Source: a bacterium
Lineage (GTDB): Bacteria > Verrucomicrobiota > Verrucomicrobiia > Limisphaerales > UBA11358
Assembly (NCBI GenBank): GCA_021780905.1
Contig: JAJXXW010000077.1
Span: 1-34,957, forward strand
DNA length: 34,957 nt
Reading direction: 5' to 3'
Positions 1-8,107 of the stretch are shown in pieces. Below the pieces are notes generated by a model that worked only from the letters and a program-made list of their open reading frames with translations, ran no database searches and was not told the DNA's origin. The position numbers and the translations under genes are program-made. Positions within the stretch are counted from its first letter, which is position 1, and each line of letters begins with the position of its first letter.

Positions 1-130
1 GAGAACTGCCTGGCTCTTGCCAGACCTCGGTTCCCGAAAAGTCGCGGCTGATTTTTCCGGGGGAACCCTTTCCAGCGCTGGCGGATGCCGGCTTGGACGT
101 CACGGCGGCGCTGGCGCAATCTTTTGGTGA

Positions 131-322
131 CCAGCGCCAGCCGGAACGGAACTGGCGCGGGCGACGGCGGGCAGTGTCCGGGGCAAGTTGTTGAAAGTGG
201 CGTGCCAAGTGCGCATGGGGGTGCGCCGGGTTGATGTGCCGTTGAGCCGCGCCTACCCGCTGCCAGCCTTGTTCCGCCGCTGCCAGCAGCGACGCAAACC
301 GCTGGCTCCCGCCAGCGGTTGA
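131..322 (+). pseudogene. IS1380-type transposase, C-terminal remnant
   Basis: The frame ending at the TGA at 320-322 reads GTELARATAGSV, then GKLLKVACQVRMGVRRVDV and a short Leu/Arg-rich tail. This resembles the C-terminus of IS1380-family DDE transposases, where a GTELA motif is followed by a Leu-Leu-Lys-Val segment and a beta-strand-like RRV stretch. The frame is closed upstream by a TGA at 128-130, so the catalytic part is missing or frameshifted, and no start is visible. Calling it a transposase tail rests on remembered family pattern; the reading frame is seen directly. It would be the left-hand remnant of an old insertion next to the fucosidase. Confidence 0.45.
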
Positions 323-674
323 GGCCGGCATTTTTTTGGAAAGCAAAGTCCCCCTGCCGGAGGTGTCGCCAAAAACGGTCGGCGGTGAGCCTTCCGGCGT
401 CACAACGGTCATTAGGTTGCCCATTTTCCCCCAACCAGCCGTCGGAGACCGCAGCCGCACCGCCTTTTCCCAAAATCAAATACTTCTATGAAATATCCGG
501 GTTAGTCCGCCCACTTTTTGCTCCCAGACAGAATTTTTTGCGTTTGCCTTGTTCCGGACGGCGGACTAAAATTCCAGCTCGCCGGTTCACCTTGATTAGA
601 TTCCAACGCAAAAAATTCATTGCGGGTTCGGCGCGCTGCCGGATACAAATATGATGCACAACCGATTTATCCTT
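323..674. other. Intergenic region upstream of the fucosidase
   Basis: No credible gene was seen on either strand. The region is GC-rich to about 460 and more mixed afterwards. It should carry the promoter of the fucosidase, but no -35/-10 pair stands out. No strong Shine-Dalgarno sequence precedes either ATG candidate (651 or 675). Confidence 0.4.
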
Positions 675-2078
675 ATGAAGACCAAGCACCTCATCCTCGC
701 CAACCTGCTGGCGCTGGCGGCCCTCGTGCCTTCCGTCCCGGCGCAAACCAACCGGGCCGACAAGGTCGAAACCAAGGAGCAGCGCGACGCCCGCATGGCG
801 TGGTGGCGCGAGGCCAAGTTCGGGATGTTCATCCACTGGGGCGTGTATTCCGTGCCCGCCGGTTTTTACCACGACAAACCGGTTGGCGGCATCGGCGAGT
901 GGATCATGAACCGGGCCAAAATTCCGATGGCGGAATACCAGCAGTTCGCCCAGCAGTTTGACCCGACGAATTTCGAAGCCGACGCTTGGGTGAAAACCGC
1001 CCGCGACGCCGGCATGAAATACATCGTCATCACCTCGAAACATCACGACGGCTTTGCGATGTTTCCGTCCAAAGCCAGCAAATGGAACATCTACGACGCA
1101 ACCCCGTGGCATCACGATCCGCTCCAGGAACTCGCCGCCGCGTGCCGCAAATATGGCATTAAGCTGGGCTTTTATTATTCGCAGGCGCAGGACTGGAACA
1201 ACGGCGGGGCCGCCATCGGCGGCAAATGGGACCCGGCGCAGCAGCACGACATGGATGATTACATTGACAAGATCGCCGTTCCGCAGGTGAAGGAAATTCT
1301 CTCCAACTACGGTGAATTTCCGGCCGTGCTCTGGTGGGACACGCCCATGGACATGAATCCCGAACGCGCCAGGAAAATTTATGACACCGTCGAAAAACTC
1401 CGCCCAGACATCATCATGAACAACCGCCTCGGCGGCGGCTTCAAGGGCGACACCGAGACGCCGGAACAGCGCATCCCGGCGCAGGGATTTCCGGGGCGCG
1501 ACTGGGAAACCTGCATGACCATCAACGACACCTGGGGCTACAAGCGCGATGACACCCACTGGAAATCCACCGAAAAACTCATTCGCAATCTTTGCGATAT
1601 CGCCAGCAAGGGCGGGAATTATCTGCTGAATGTCGGTCCGGACAGCACGGGCGTCATTCCTCAGCCGGAAGTGGACCGGCTGGAGGCCGTGGGCCAGTGG
1701 ATGAAGGTCAATGGCGAGGCCATCTATGGCACTACCGCCACGCCCTTTGGCGGCGAACTGGGCCGGCCGGTCAAGGGCAAGACGGGTTACGGCGGCGACA
1801 CCACCGTGTCCTCGGTCAATGACTGGCGCTGCACGACCAAGCCGGGAAAACTCTACGCGATGATTTTCAACTGGCCAGCGAACGGTAAATTTACTTTGCC
1901 CGGCCTGCAAAGCAAGGTCACCCAGGCGTATCTGCTCGCCGACCACAAAGATTTGACGTTTGACCAGACCCAAACCGGCGTGACGCTGAATCTGCCCGCC
2001 GAGGCGCCGGACAAAATCGCCTCGGTCGTCTGTGTGGAAATTGCCGACGCCGTCGCCAAAGTCGCCCAAACAAAATAA
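675..2078 (+). CDS. Alpha-L-fucosidase, glycoside hydrolase family 29, secreted
   Basis: Retaining exo-hydrolase that removes terminal alpha-L-fucose from glycans, acting outside the cytoplasm. The start at 675 gives a clean signal peptide (MKTKHLILANLLALAALVPS, then Ala-Gln). An in-frame ATG at 651 adds eight residues that fit less well. The mature part opens with WWREAKFGMFIHWGVYSVPA, the standard GH29 N-terminal signature. YIVITSKHHDGFAMF follows (substrate-binding His-His), then FPAVLWWDTP, whose Asp (about residue 222 from this start) is the expected nucleophile. LLNVGPDSTGVI is the conserved end of the catalytic barrel, and a short beta-sandwich completes the 467 residues. Length is normal and no damage is seen. 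The nearest downstream genes are wrecks of a regulator and a GH106-like enzyme, so it may be the survivor of a fucose/rhamnose utilisation locus. Confidence 0.93.
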   Translation: MKTKHLILANLLALAALVPSVPAQTNRADKVETKEQRDARMAWWREAKFGMFIHWGVYSVPAGFYHDKPVGGIGEWIMNRAKIPMAEYQQFAQQFDPTNFEADAWVKTARDAGMKYIVITSKHHDGFAMFPSKASKWNIYDATPWHHDPLQELAAACRKYGIKLGFYYSQAQDWNNGGAAIGGKWDPAQQHDMDDYIDKIAVPQVKEILSNYGEFPAVLWWDTPMDMNPERARKIYDTVEKLRPDIIMNNRLGGGFKGDTETPEQRIPAQGFPGRDWETCMTINDTWGYKRDDTHWKSTEKLIRNLCDIASKGGNYLLNVGPDSTGVIPQPEVDRLEAVGQWMKVNGEAIYGTTATPFGGELGRPVKGKTGYGGDTTVSSVNDWRCTTKPGKLYAMIFNWPANGKFTLPGLQSKVTQAYLLADHKDLTFDQTQTGVTLNLPAEAPDKIASVVCVEIADAVAKVAQTK

Positions 2079-2330
2079 ATCCGACCGCCGTATTTGCCCG
2101 TCCTTCCCGGTTGCGCGCGGGAAAAAGCGGCGATCAATCGCCTGGAGTCCAGCCATCCGCGTTGGCGAGGCGGCATCGAAACTCGGGCAGCATCAGGACT
2201 GTTCGTGCTTCAGCACCGCTTTTGACGGCGCGTCGCAAACTGGTTTTCTCGACCGGGTCAGTGTTGCCCAGACGGAGACCGGATTTGAAAACGCCTCAAA
2301 AAACGGCGGCGGACACTGCGGATTTTAATT

Positions 2331-2625
2331 TCACTCCGCCGCCGCGGGGCCGATGGTGCGCCGGTGACAAACTCCGCCGGAACGAGGGTTTGTCTCACGT
2401 TGCGCTGGCCACGCGCCACCCCCGCCACCCAGCGCAGCACACGCCGGATGACCGGGCGGGAATCCCAGCGGATGTGCGCGACGGACGGCACGCACCAGTG
2501 AAAGGCCGGATTCGGATCCGTGCAAACCAGTGAAACCTGCTGCGGCACCCGGAGGCCCCGCCCGGCCAGAAACTGTTGCGTCGCGAAAAATTGCGGCACC
2601 TGCTGGTCTGGCGGATGATTTCCGT
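2331..2625 (-). pseudogene. LacI/XylR-type transcriptional regulator, C-terminal remnant
   Basis: On the - strand a frame reads FLAGRGLRVPQQVSLVCTDP, then FHWCVPSVAHIRWDS, and ends RQTLVPAEFVTG. This is the end of the periplasmic-binding-protein-like sensor domain of LacI-family regulators, of the kind paired with sugar enzymes in Verrucomicrobiota. The family normally finishes with a Gly-Gly-Thr-Ile-Gly-Pro stretch. Here TIGPAAAE and the stop (2331-2333) lie in the neighbouring frame, so one base appears lost near 2358-2362. The DNA-binding domain and most of the sensor are absent. The upstream edge near 2625 abuts the GH106-like remnant on the other strand. Not functional. Confidence 0.65.
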
Positions 2626-2639
2626 CCGGGGCGCGTCCC

Positions 2640-3462
2640 CACCTATGCTGAAACCACCCGCGAACGATTGCTGGCGCAGCTCGATCAAGCGCCGCCAAAA
2701 GGGTATGCCTTGACCGGGACCGCCTCGCTGGCCCCCGCACTCGCCGCCGCCGGCAGCCACCAGCCGCCTGACTGGGAGACGATGCGCATTGCCAACGACG
2801 GAAAACCGGTCGTAAAGGCATGGCGTGATGGCACCGCCGTGCTGACCCTGGCCAGCGGAAAAACTTTCCATGCCGCCGCCGCGAATCTGCCCGCGCCGCA
2901 GGAACTTTCCGGCGGCTGGAACTTGAGCTTTCCGCCCGATTGGGGCGCGCCGCCGTCCGTCACGCTGGAGAAATTGATTTCGTGGCCAGAGCACACGAAC
3001 GCCGGCGTGAAGTATTTCTCCGGCACGGCGAGCTACGAAAAGGAAATTGAAATTCCCGCCGCACGGTGGCGCGCCGGCCGCGAACTCTGGCTGGACCTCG
3101 GCGCGGTTAAAAATTTCGCCGAAGTTTTTCTGAATGGCCAGAACCTCGACATTTTGTGGAAGCCGCCGTTCCGCGCCAACCTCACCGCCGCCGCGAAACC
3201 GGGCATGAACAAACTGGTGGTCAAAGTCACAAACCTCTGGCCGAACCGGCTGATCGGCGACGAGCAGTTGCCGCCGGACTCCGAGTGGAACGGCGATGAA
3301 CTCAAGGCGTGGCCGGCCTGGCTGCTGGCCGGCCAGCCCAGCCCCACCAGCCGGCTGACGTTCACGACCTGACATCATTGGCATAAAGATGATGCGCTGC
3401 TGGCGTCCGGCCTGCTCGGCCCGGTCAGGCTGGAGACGGCGGAAATTGTTCCCGGCAAGTGA
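2640..3462 (+). pseudogene. GH106-like alpha-L-rhamnosidase, C-terminal remnant with in-frame stop
   Basis: The readable part contains PQELSGGWNLSFPPDWGAPP, ISWPEHTNAGVKYFSGTA, LDLGAVKNFAEVFLNGQNL, WKPPFRANL and KVTNLWPNRLIGDEQLPPD. These are the conserved C-terminal motifs of large GH106/GH2-fold rhamnosidases, which are normally over 900 residues. The frame meets TGA at 3370-3372, exactly where the family has Trp (FTTW followed by HW). It then continues with HHWHKDDALLASGLLGPV to a second stop at 3460-3462. I therefore read a TGG-to-TGA nonsense change in an already truncated gene. The N-terminal catalytic part is gone. An ATG-started open frame begins at 2530, but the region before about 2625 overlaps the LacI remnant and is not rhamnosidase-like. 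Alternative: recoding of TGA as Trp, for which there is no other sign here. Confidence 0.7.
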
Positions 3463-3480
3463 GTTTGTAAATTGCCGGGA

Positions 3481-5808
3481 TCATTGGCCGCCAAGCTGGC
3501 GGAGCAGGTTTGCGCTGGCGGCGGAATGAGGATCCAGTTCGAGCGCGTGCCGGGCGGCGGTGCGGGCCTCAGCCAGCCGGCCCAGCCGCGCCAGCACGGT
3601 GGCGCGGGCGTAGGGCGCACGCGGGTCGGTTGGGTCGGCGGATTCCGCGCGCTCCAGCGCCGGCAAAGCGCCGGCGTCATCGCCCTGCGCGCTGCGCGCC
3701 AGTCCGAGATTATACCAGGCGCGGGCAAACTGCGGATCGCACTTCACGGCCAGTTCCAGTTCCGGCAGCACCCGGGCGGATTCGCCCGCCTCGTTCAGCG
3801 CCAGCGCGAGCGTGTAATGAAAATCCGCGTCGTTGGGTGCCAGTCTGACCGCCGCTTCCAATTGCGTTACCGCCTCGGCGGTGCGCCCCAACTGGCTATA
3901 CAGAATCGCCAGCTCATGGCGGATGCCGGCGGAATACGGGTCCCATTTCACGGCCGTTTGAAAATGCGCCAGCGCATTGGTCGGATCGCCGCGCAGCATC
4001 TCAAAGACGCCGGTCTGCAACTGGCCGAGCGGCTGGTCGCTGGCGTGATCGAGAAAGCGGAGATACTCGCGGCCCGCCGGCGAATTGGTATCGAGTGCGG
4101 CGGCCAGATGGCGGGCCGTTTCAATCCGGACATTGCGCGACGGGTCTTTCAATTCCGGTTGGAGCGCGGCGACAATCTCGGCCTGGCCCGCTTCGGCCAG
4201 CGGCCCGAGCGCCTGCACCGCCATCTGCCGGACCAGGGCGTTGGTGTCTTGCAACCGAGCAAGGAGCGCGCCGGAAACTTTTGGGTCGGCGTCCCACCGT
4301 TGCAGCATACCGGCGGCGACCGCCCGCCAATAGGGAATGTCATTCGTCGCCAGCAGGCCGAGCAGCGGTGCCACGGCCGCATCATCGCCGCGCCGCGCCC
4401 GCGCGACGATTTCCGCCCGCTGCCGGCAGGGCCGGTTCATGTTGGTGCCATACCATTGCTCGACGTATTTCAGATTCCAGTCCGTGCCCTTGTCGGCGTG
4501 GCAGCGTTCGCAGGCGTTGGGGATGGCGAATTCCTTGGTCAGCAGCGGATCGGGAATCGTGAAGCCGTGATCGTGACGCCAGTGGCGCTGCATATAAACG
4601 GTCTGCGGCATGTGGCAGTTCACACATTCGCCGCCGGCCTCGTTCGTGGACGGTCGGTAGTGGACAAGACTGGCGTTGACCAGCACACCATTGGTGTCGT
4701 AGCCGTAAACCGGATGATGACTGTGGCGCACCGGATCAATGTTTGGCGCGTTGGTCATGCCCACGGCGTGACACGCGAGGCACAGAAAATTTCCCGGCAG
4801 CTTGGTCTTCATCGTGTGGACATCGTGGCAGTCCATGCAACGCACGCCCTGGTTGTGCATCGCGCTGCCGAGAAAGGCGGTGAACTCGTAATCCTCGTCG
4901 TGAATCTGCCCGTCGGGATAAAACAATTCCGAGCCGTCCACGATGGTGAGCAGATAATTATCCCAATAACTGTCGCCCGGCTTCGCATCGCCGGTGATTT
5001 CGGCGCGGCGCGAATGGCAACCCGCGCACGTCTCCAGCGTCTGGTCGCGCGTCAGCTTGCGAATGGTCGGGTCCTTTAGCTTCTGGTTTTGGTGGGCGTG
5101 CTGCCAGTCATTGTGATCCCGCATCGGGCCGTGGCAGGCTTCGCAGCCGACGCCATGCTCCACCCACGCCGTGTGATAGGTGTCGCTGGCGGCGTCGTAG
5201 TTTTTTTGCAGCCGGGTGTTGTGGCAGATGGCGCACATGGAATTCCAGTTCATGCCGCGCCCCAGCCAGTGGCCCCATTCGCCGGGCTGGCGATCCTCGT
5301 TGCCATAGACATTGAACCACTGGTTGGAACGCGGGTCCCAGGCAATTTCCGTGGACTGGATGCGGCCGCCGGAAAGTGGAACGAGCATCTGCCGCAGCGG
5401 GTAATGGCCGAGAATGCGCCCGACGGCAAAAGTCTCGTTGCGGCCGGAAAGTCCGGCGCTGATCAATTCATAATGCCCGTGGTTGGTTCGGACGGTCGTC
5501 GTCTGCGTCCCGAACGTCACCGTGCGTGCGGGAATGAAGGCGGCATCCTCGGTGGCCGCCGCCGGTTCCCGCTCCGCGAGTCCATGGTTGGAATTTTTCC
5601 AGGCGTTGAATTCCTCCGCGTGACAATCCCGGCAACTGGCCGAGCCGCCGTAGGCCGCATAAACGGCCGGCGGTCCGGCGGACGCCGCGGGTTTCGTCCT
5701 CAACGCGAGGCCGACAATGCCGCCGGTGACGCCGACGATAAAAATAAGCAGCCAGAGCACGAGCTTGCGTGCGTTCAGGGTCTCGGGCTTGGCCGCGGGC
5801 GTTGACAC
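3481..5808 (-). CDS. Membrane-anchored octaheme c-type cytochrome with HEAT and TPR regions
   Basis: Predicted redox protein facing the periplasm, 775 residues. Residues 15-36 form one hydrophobic segment (uncleaved anchor or signal). Eight CXXCH haem sites follow, at about residues 59 (CRDCH), 192 (CAICH), 222 (CEACH), 261 (CAGCH), 324 (CMDCH), 343 (CLACH), 395 (CVNCH) and 433 (CERCH). Many additional His could act as distal ligands. After the last haem, about 470-580 is Ala/Leu-rich with HEAT-like repeats, and about 590-770 is a set of TPR units (for example AWYNLGLARSAQGDDAGALP). Cytochrome c554-like multihaem proteins with TPR tails occur in Planctomycetota, Verrucomicrobiota and Acidobacteriota, mostly uncharacterised. 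The electron donor and acceptor cannot be told from sequence, and no partner oxidoreductase is adjacent. The gene appears intact and monocistronic. Confidence 0.88.
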   Translation of the reverse strand: MSTPAAKPETLNARKLVLWLLIFIVGVTGGIVGLALRTKPAASAGPPAVYAAYGGSASCRDCHAEEFNAWKNSNHGLAEREPAAATEDAAFIPARTVTFGTQTTTVRTNHGHYELISAGLSGRNETFAVGRILGHYPLRQMLVPLSGGRIQSTEIAWDPRSNQWFNVYGNEDRQPGEWGHWLGRGMNWNSMCAICHNTRLQKNYDAASDTYHTAWVEHGVGCEACHGPMRDHNDWQHAHQNQKLKDPTIRKLTRDQTLETCAGCHSRRAEITGDAKPGDSYWDNYLLTIVDGSELFYPDGQIHDEDYEFTAFLGSAMHNQGVRCMDCHDVHTMKTKLPGNFLCLACHAVGMTNAPNIDPVRHSHHPVYGYDTNGVLVNASLVHYRPSTNEAGGECVNCHMPQTVYMQRHWRHDHGFTIPDPLLTKEFAIPNACERCHADKGTDWNLKYVEQWYGTNMNRPCRQRAEIVARARRGDDAAVAPLLGLLATNDIPYWRAVAAGMLQRWDADPKVSGALLARLQDTNALVRQMAVQALGPLAEAGQAEIVAALQPELKDPSRNVRIETARHLAAALDTNSPAGREYLRFLDHASDQPLGQLQTGVFEMLRGDPTNALAHFQTAVKWDPYSAGIRHELAILYSQLGRTAEAVTQLEAAVRLAPNDADFHYTLALALNEAGESARVLPELELAVKCDPQFARAWYNLGLARSAQGDDAGALPALERAESADPTDPRAPYARATVLARLGRLAEARTAARHALELDPHSAASANLLRQLGGQ

Positions 5809-5931
5809 CAGGCCAGTGTGGGCAAAGGCCGGATTGATTTCGAGAAGAGTTTATGGCTGCCGCGCGGACACCGAAACCGGCCATCGGAGTTGAGCAACGA
5901 TTTTCACTTTCAGCCTGGATCGTGATCGGTT

Positions 5932-6072
5932 GGCCGCATCCACCTGGATGCGCAGGCCGAACACCGGAAAGTTATAGGGCGCAAATTCCACGCGCGAGAC
6001 AATGCCCTTGGTGATGGACAGGTTGTTGCCGCCTTCCGGATACCCGTGGTGTTCCGCCCGCTGGTTTGAGCG
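5932..6072 (-). pseudogene. Trypsin-like (HtrA/Deg) serine protease shard
   Basis: On the - strand the sequence reads HHGYPEGGNNLSITKGIVSR, then VEFAPYNFPVFGLRIQVDAA. This matches the stretch just before the catalytic Ser motif of HtrA-like peptidases, where TKGIVSR and IQIDAAI normally lead into NPGNSGG. Here it runs into unrelated Asn-Arg-Ser-Arg sequence directly after the DAA, so the catalytic Ser is missing, and nothing recognisable precedes the fragment. The rest of 5809-6301 (about 490 bp) contains no other gene I can support. Non-functional remnant; the family assignment relies on motif memory but the match is long and ordered. Confidence 0.6.
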
Positions 6073-6301
6073 CACCGCCACGCCCGCGCAGATCAAAACC
6101 ATTTACCGTTTCAAAACCGATCAGGTGAAAGTGCCGGACGATTTCGATGCGTCTGCCGACTGGTGATGGTTCTGGACTGCGCCGGCAGAGCGGTAGCGGC
6201 GACGGCGCTTTCGGGCGGACGAGAAATAAACGGATGCGAAAAATTTCCGCGCGTCCGAAAAGCAGTGTCGCGCGGCGCTTGCCACCGCAGTCCAAAATGC
6301 G

Positions 6302-8056
6302 CTACTGCACCAGTTGGACGCGGTAAAAGCGCTGCGCGTCAGTGCCGGTGCCGGTGGTGAAACTGGTTGTGGTTTGGACACCGCCCAGATTCACCCACGG
6401 GCCGGAAACCAGATTGGTGGTGTATTGCACCTGATACCCGACGGCGGGATAGGTGATCACCGCGTTCCAACTGAATTGCAAAGTGCCGCCAGTCGCAAAC
6501 ATTGTCTGGAATTTTGGCGGAAATGAGATGTTACCCGTGCGATTGACGGCAAGGTTGGCCGCATAGGAGAAAATATTTGCCAACAGATTTGAACCTTGTG
6601 GCTGGGGCGAGTGATAGTGAGGCAGAGTCATCCCGCCAAAAATCACATGGCCCGCCCCATAGTTTTTCTCCGCCAGCACAAAATTGCCAGATGTGTCATT
6701 GGTCAATAAAACTGTCAGTCCCGCACCCAAAACTGAAGCATGGCTGAAATAATCGCCGCTGAAAGCCGTGCCAACTGGCAAATACGGCTCTTTAAATATG
6801 GGATGCGTTTGGTAGGCTGATTGGACACTACGACAAAAGTCTGGATAGGTCAGGTTCACTCCAAAGCCAAGATACTGGCTGCCTCCTTGATTGGGCGCGG
6901 CATTGATAAAAAGACTGCCGCCGGCAGTTACCCAGTTCTGAATGGCGGTAAGGTTGTTGGTCAGAAAAGCGCCCATTGCGAGGGCGTTGTCGTCGCTACC
7001 TTCAATGAAAATGAAGGCGTTGCTGGACGACAATAAACTTGAAACATTTACGGTCTCATAGCGCCAATCCAGCCAAACACCAAAAACCTCAGTCAAAATC
7101 TGATCGTTGTCTGTCGAGTTCCAAGGTTCACCTATTGTAGATCGAAGATAAACGACATTTCCATTGTATCCGCCTTGCTGCCGCAAAACCAGCGTCAGCT
7201 TGGCCACGCTGCTGTTGGTCACGTTGCCGTAGGCGTTTTGGATGACGACGCTGTAACTGCCGCCATCATTGGTCGTGGTGGTGCTCAAAAGCAGATTGGC
7301 GTTGGTGGAACCGGAAATGTTTCCGCCGTCATACAAATTGACTCCGTTCTTCTGCCATTGATAAAACAGCGGCGGGGTGCCGGAAACGGTCACGTTCAAG
7401 GCAGCCGGAGCGCCATTGGTAACGAACAGGCTTTGCGGCTGGCTGGTGATGATCGGCACGGTCGGAATCAGGGCGGGTGCGCCTTGTCCCAGCAGACTCC
7501 AAAAGCCAAACGTGACCGTGTAACCGCCGCCGCTGATTGACCCGCCGGCGTCTTGCTGGCCGAAGGTGCCGGTGACGGTGTAAACCCCGCCGGTGCTCGT
7601 GCCACCGCCGCCCGCCACTTTGAACCAATCCACGGAATAGGTTTGCCCGGTTGCCCGAAGGCAGAAGGCGGAATGCAGAATGCAGAAAAAAAACAGCCAA
7701 CAGAGCGTAGCGGCTTTCGGGAGAAAGCCGGATAATGGATTAAATTGAAGTTGGCGGCGCTCTGCCGAGTTGCCGCTACGAGCAACCTGCACCCAGCGCC
7801 GTAGGCGCGGCACATTTGTAGATTCCCCACCCACAAATAAATCCCGCCCCGTCGGGGCGGTATATTCGTTTTGGCCAGTGCGGACGATAGTTCTCGGATG
7901 AATGGGCGCGGTAGGGCGCGTCACTCCGTGCGCGCCGTCGGGGTGAACCAATTTGCCGTCGCTTGGCAACAGCGGCGGGCAGAGGACTGCCCGCCCTACC
8001 CTGCCAGCCCGGACGGGCTGGGAATCAGGCGTTGAAAGGCTGGATAAACTTTTCAT
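6302..8056 (-). CDS. Secreted Ig-like domain protein with repeat-derived N-terminus
   Basis: The conserved part begins at YSVDWFKVAGGGGTSTGGVY and continues VTGTFGQQDAGG and GFWSLLGQ, a typical N-terminal module of secreted Verrucomicrobia proteins. An Ig-like domain follows (IITSQPQSLFVTNGAPAALN to SYSVVIQNAYGNVTNSSVAK). Then comes a region with DDNALAMGAFLTNN and GGSLFINAAP that could be a flavodoxin/ThuA-like fold. The end (VGYQVQYTTNLVSGPWVNLG) resembles a fibronectin/Por-type C-terminal module. Export is supported by the hydrophobic run WLFFFCILHSAFC just before the conserved part. The N-terminal 115 or so residues are translated hairpin repeats (7796-7999), so the ATG at 8056 is doubtful. 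A GTG at 7790-7792 is an alternative start. Function unknown; probably cell-surface or secreted. Confidence 0.6.
   Translation of the reverse strand: MKSLSSLSTPDSQPVRAGRVGRAVLCPPLLPSDGKLVHPDGAHGVTRPTAPIHPRTIVRTGQNEYTAPTGRDLFVGGESTNVPRLRRWVQVARSGNSAERRQLQFNPLSGFLPKAATLCWLFFFCILHSAFCLRATGQTYSVDWFKVAGGGGTSTGGVYTVTGTFGQQDAGGSISGGGYTVTFGFWSLLGQGAPALIPTVPIITSQPQSLFVTNGAPAALNVTVSGTPPLFYQWQKNGVNLYDGGNISGSTNANLLLSTTTTNDGGSYSVVIQNAYGNVTNSSVAKLTLVLRQQGGYNGNVVYLRSTIGEPWNSTDNDQILTEVFGVWLDWRYETVNVSSLLSSSNAFIFIEGSDDNALAMGAFLTNNLTAIQNWVTAGGSLFINAAPNQGGSQYLGFGVNLTYPDFCRSVQSAYQTHPIFKEPYLPVGTAFSGDYFSHASVLGAGLTVLLTNDTSGNFVLAEKNYGAGHVIFGGMTLPHYHSPQPQGSNLLANIFSYAANLAVNRTGNISFPPKFQTMFATGGTLQFSWNAVITYPAVGYQVQYTTNLVSGPWVNLGGVQTTTSFTTGTGTDAQRFYRVQLVQ
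7658..7685. repeat. Heptanucleotide repeat in signal-peptide region, next to an A-tract
   Basis: Four 7-nt units on the + strand: AAGGCAG, AAGGCGG, AATGCAG, AATGCAG, followed by eight consecutive A. On the coding (-) strand they supply the FCILHSAFCL part of the exported protein's hydrophobic segment. The A8/T8 tract beside them is a slippage-prone run. Confidence 0.65.
7796..7860. repeat. Two short perfect hairpins
   Basis: GCGCC (7796-7800), GTA, GGCGC (7804-7808) forms one hairpin. CCGCCCC (7844-7850), GTC, GGGGCGG (7854-7860) forms another. Both look like extragenic hairpin repeats; I recall similar motifs scattered in Verrucomicrobia genomes but cannot count copies here. They lie in the doubtful 5' part of the Ig-like gene. 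Confidence 0.5.
7911..7999 (+). repeat. Paired-hairpin repeat, GTAGGGCG family, copy 1
   Basis: The element has terminal GTAGGGCG and CGCCCTAC. The left hairpin is GGCGCG (7915-7920), loop TCACTCCGTG, CGCGCC (7931-7936). The right hairpin is GGCGGGCAG (7974-7982), loop AGGA, CTGCCCGCC (7987-7995). The spacer between the hairpins is 37 nt. The second copy at 33780-33881 is in opposite orientation, with identical stems and loops but a different spacer. A further small hairpin, CAGCCCG-GA-CGGGCTG, follows at 8005-8020. Confidence 0.8.
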
Positions 8057-8107
8057 ATCAAGTTTGCTTGATCACCACTTCATGGTTCGCCTTGGGAAAC
8101 CAGACCT

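Noticed and set aside
486..2156. 556-codon - strand open frame opposite the fucosidase
   Set aside because: It is the antisense shadow of a clearly recognisable GH29 gene in a GC-rich genome.
7796..8020. CRISPR array
   Set aside because: The hairpins are of different sequence and irregular spacing, with no direct repeats of constant length.
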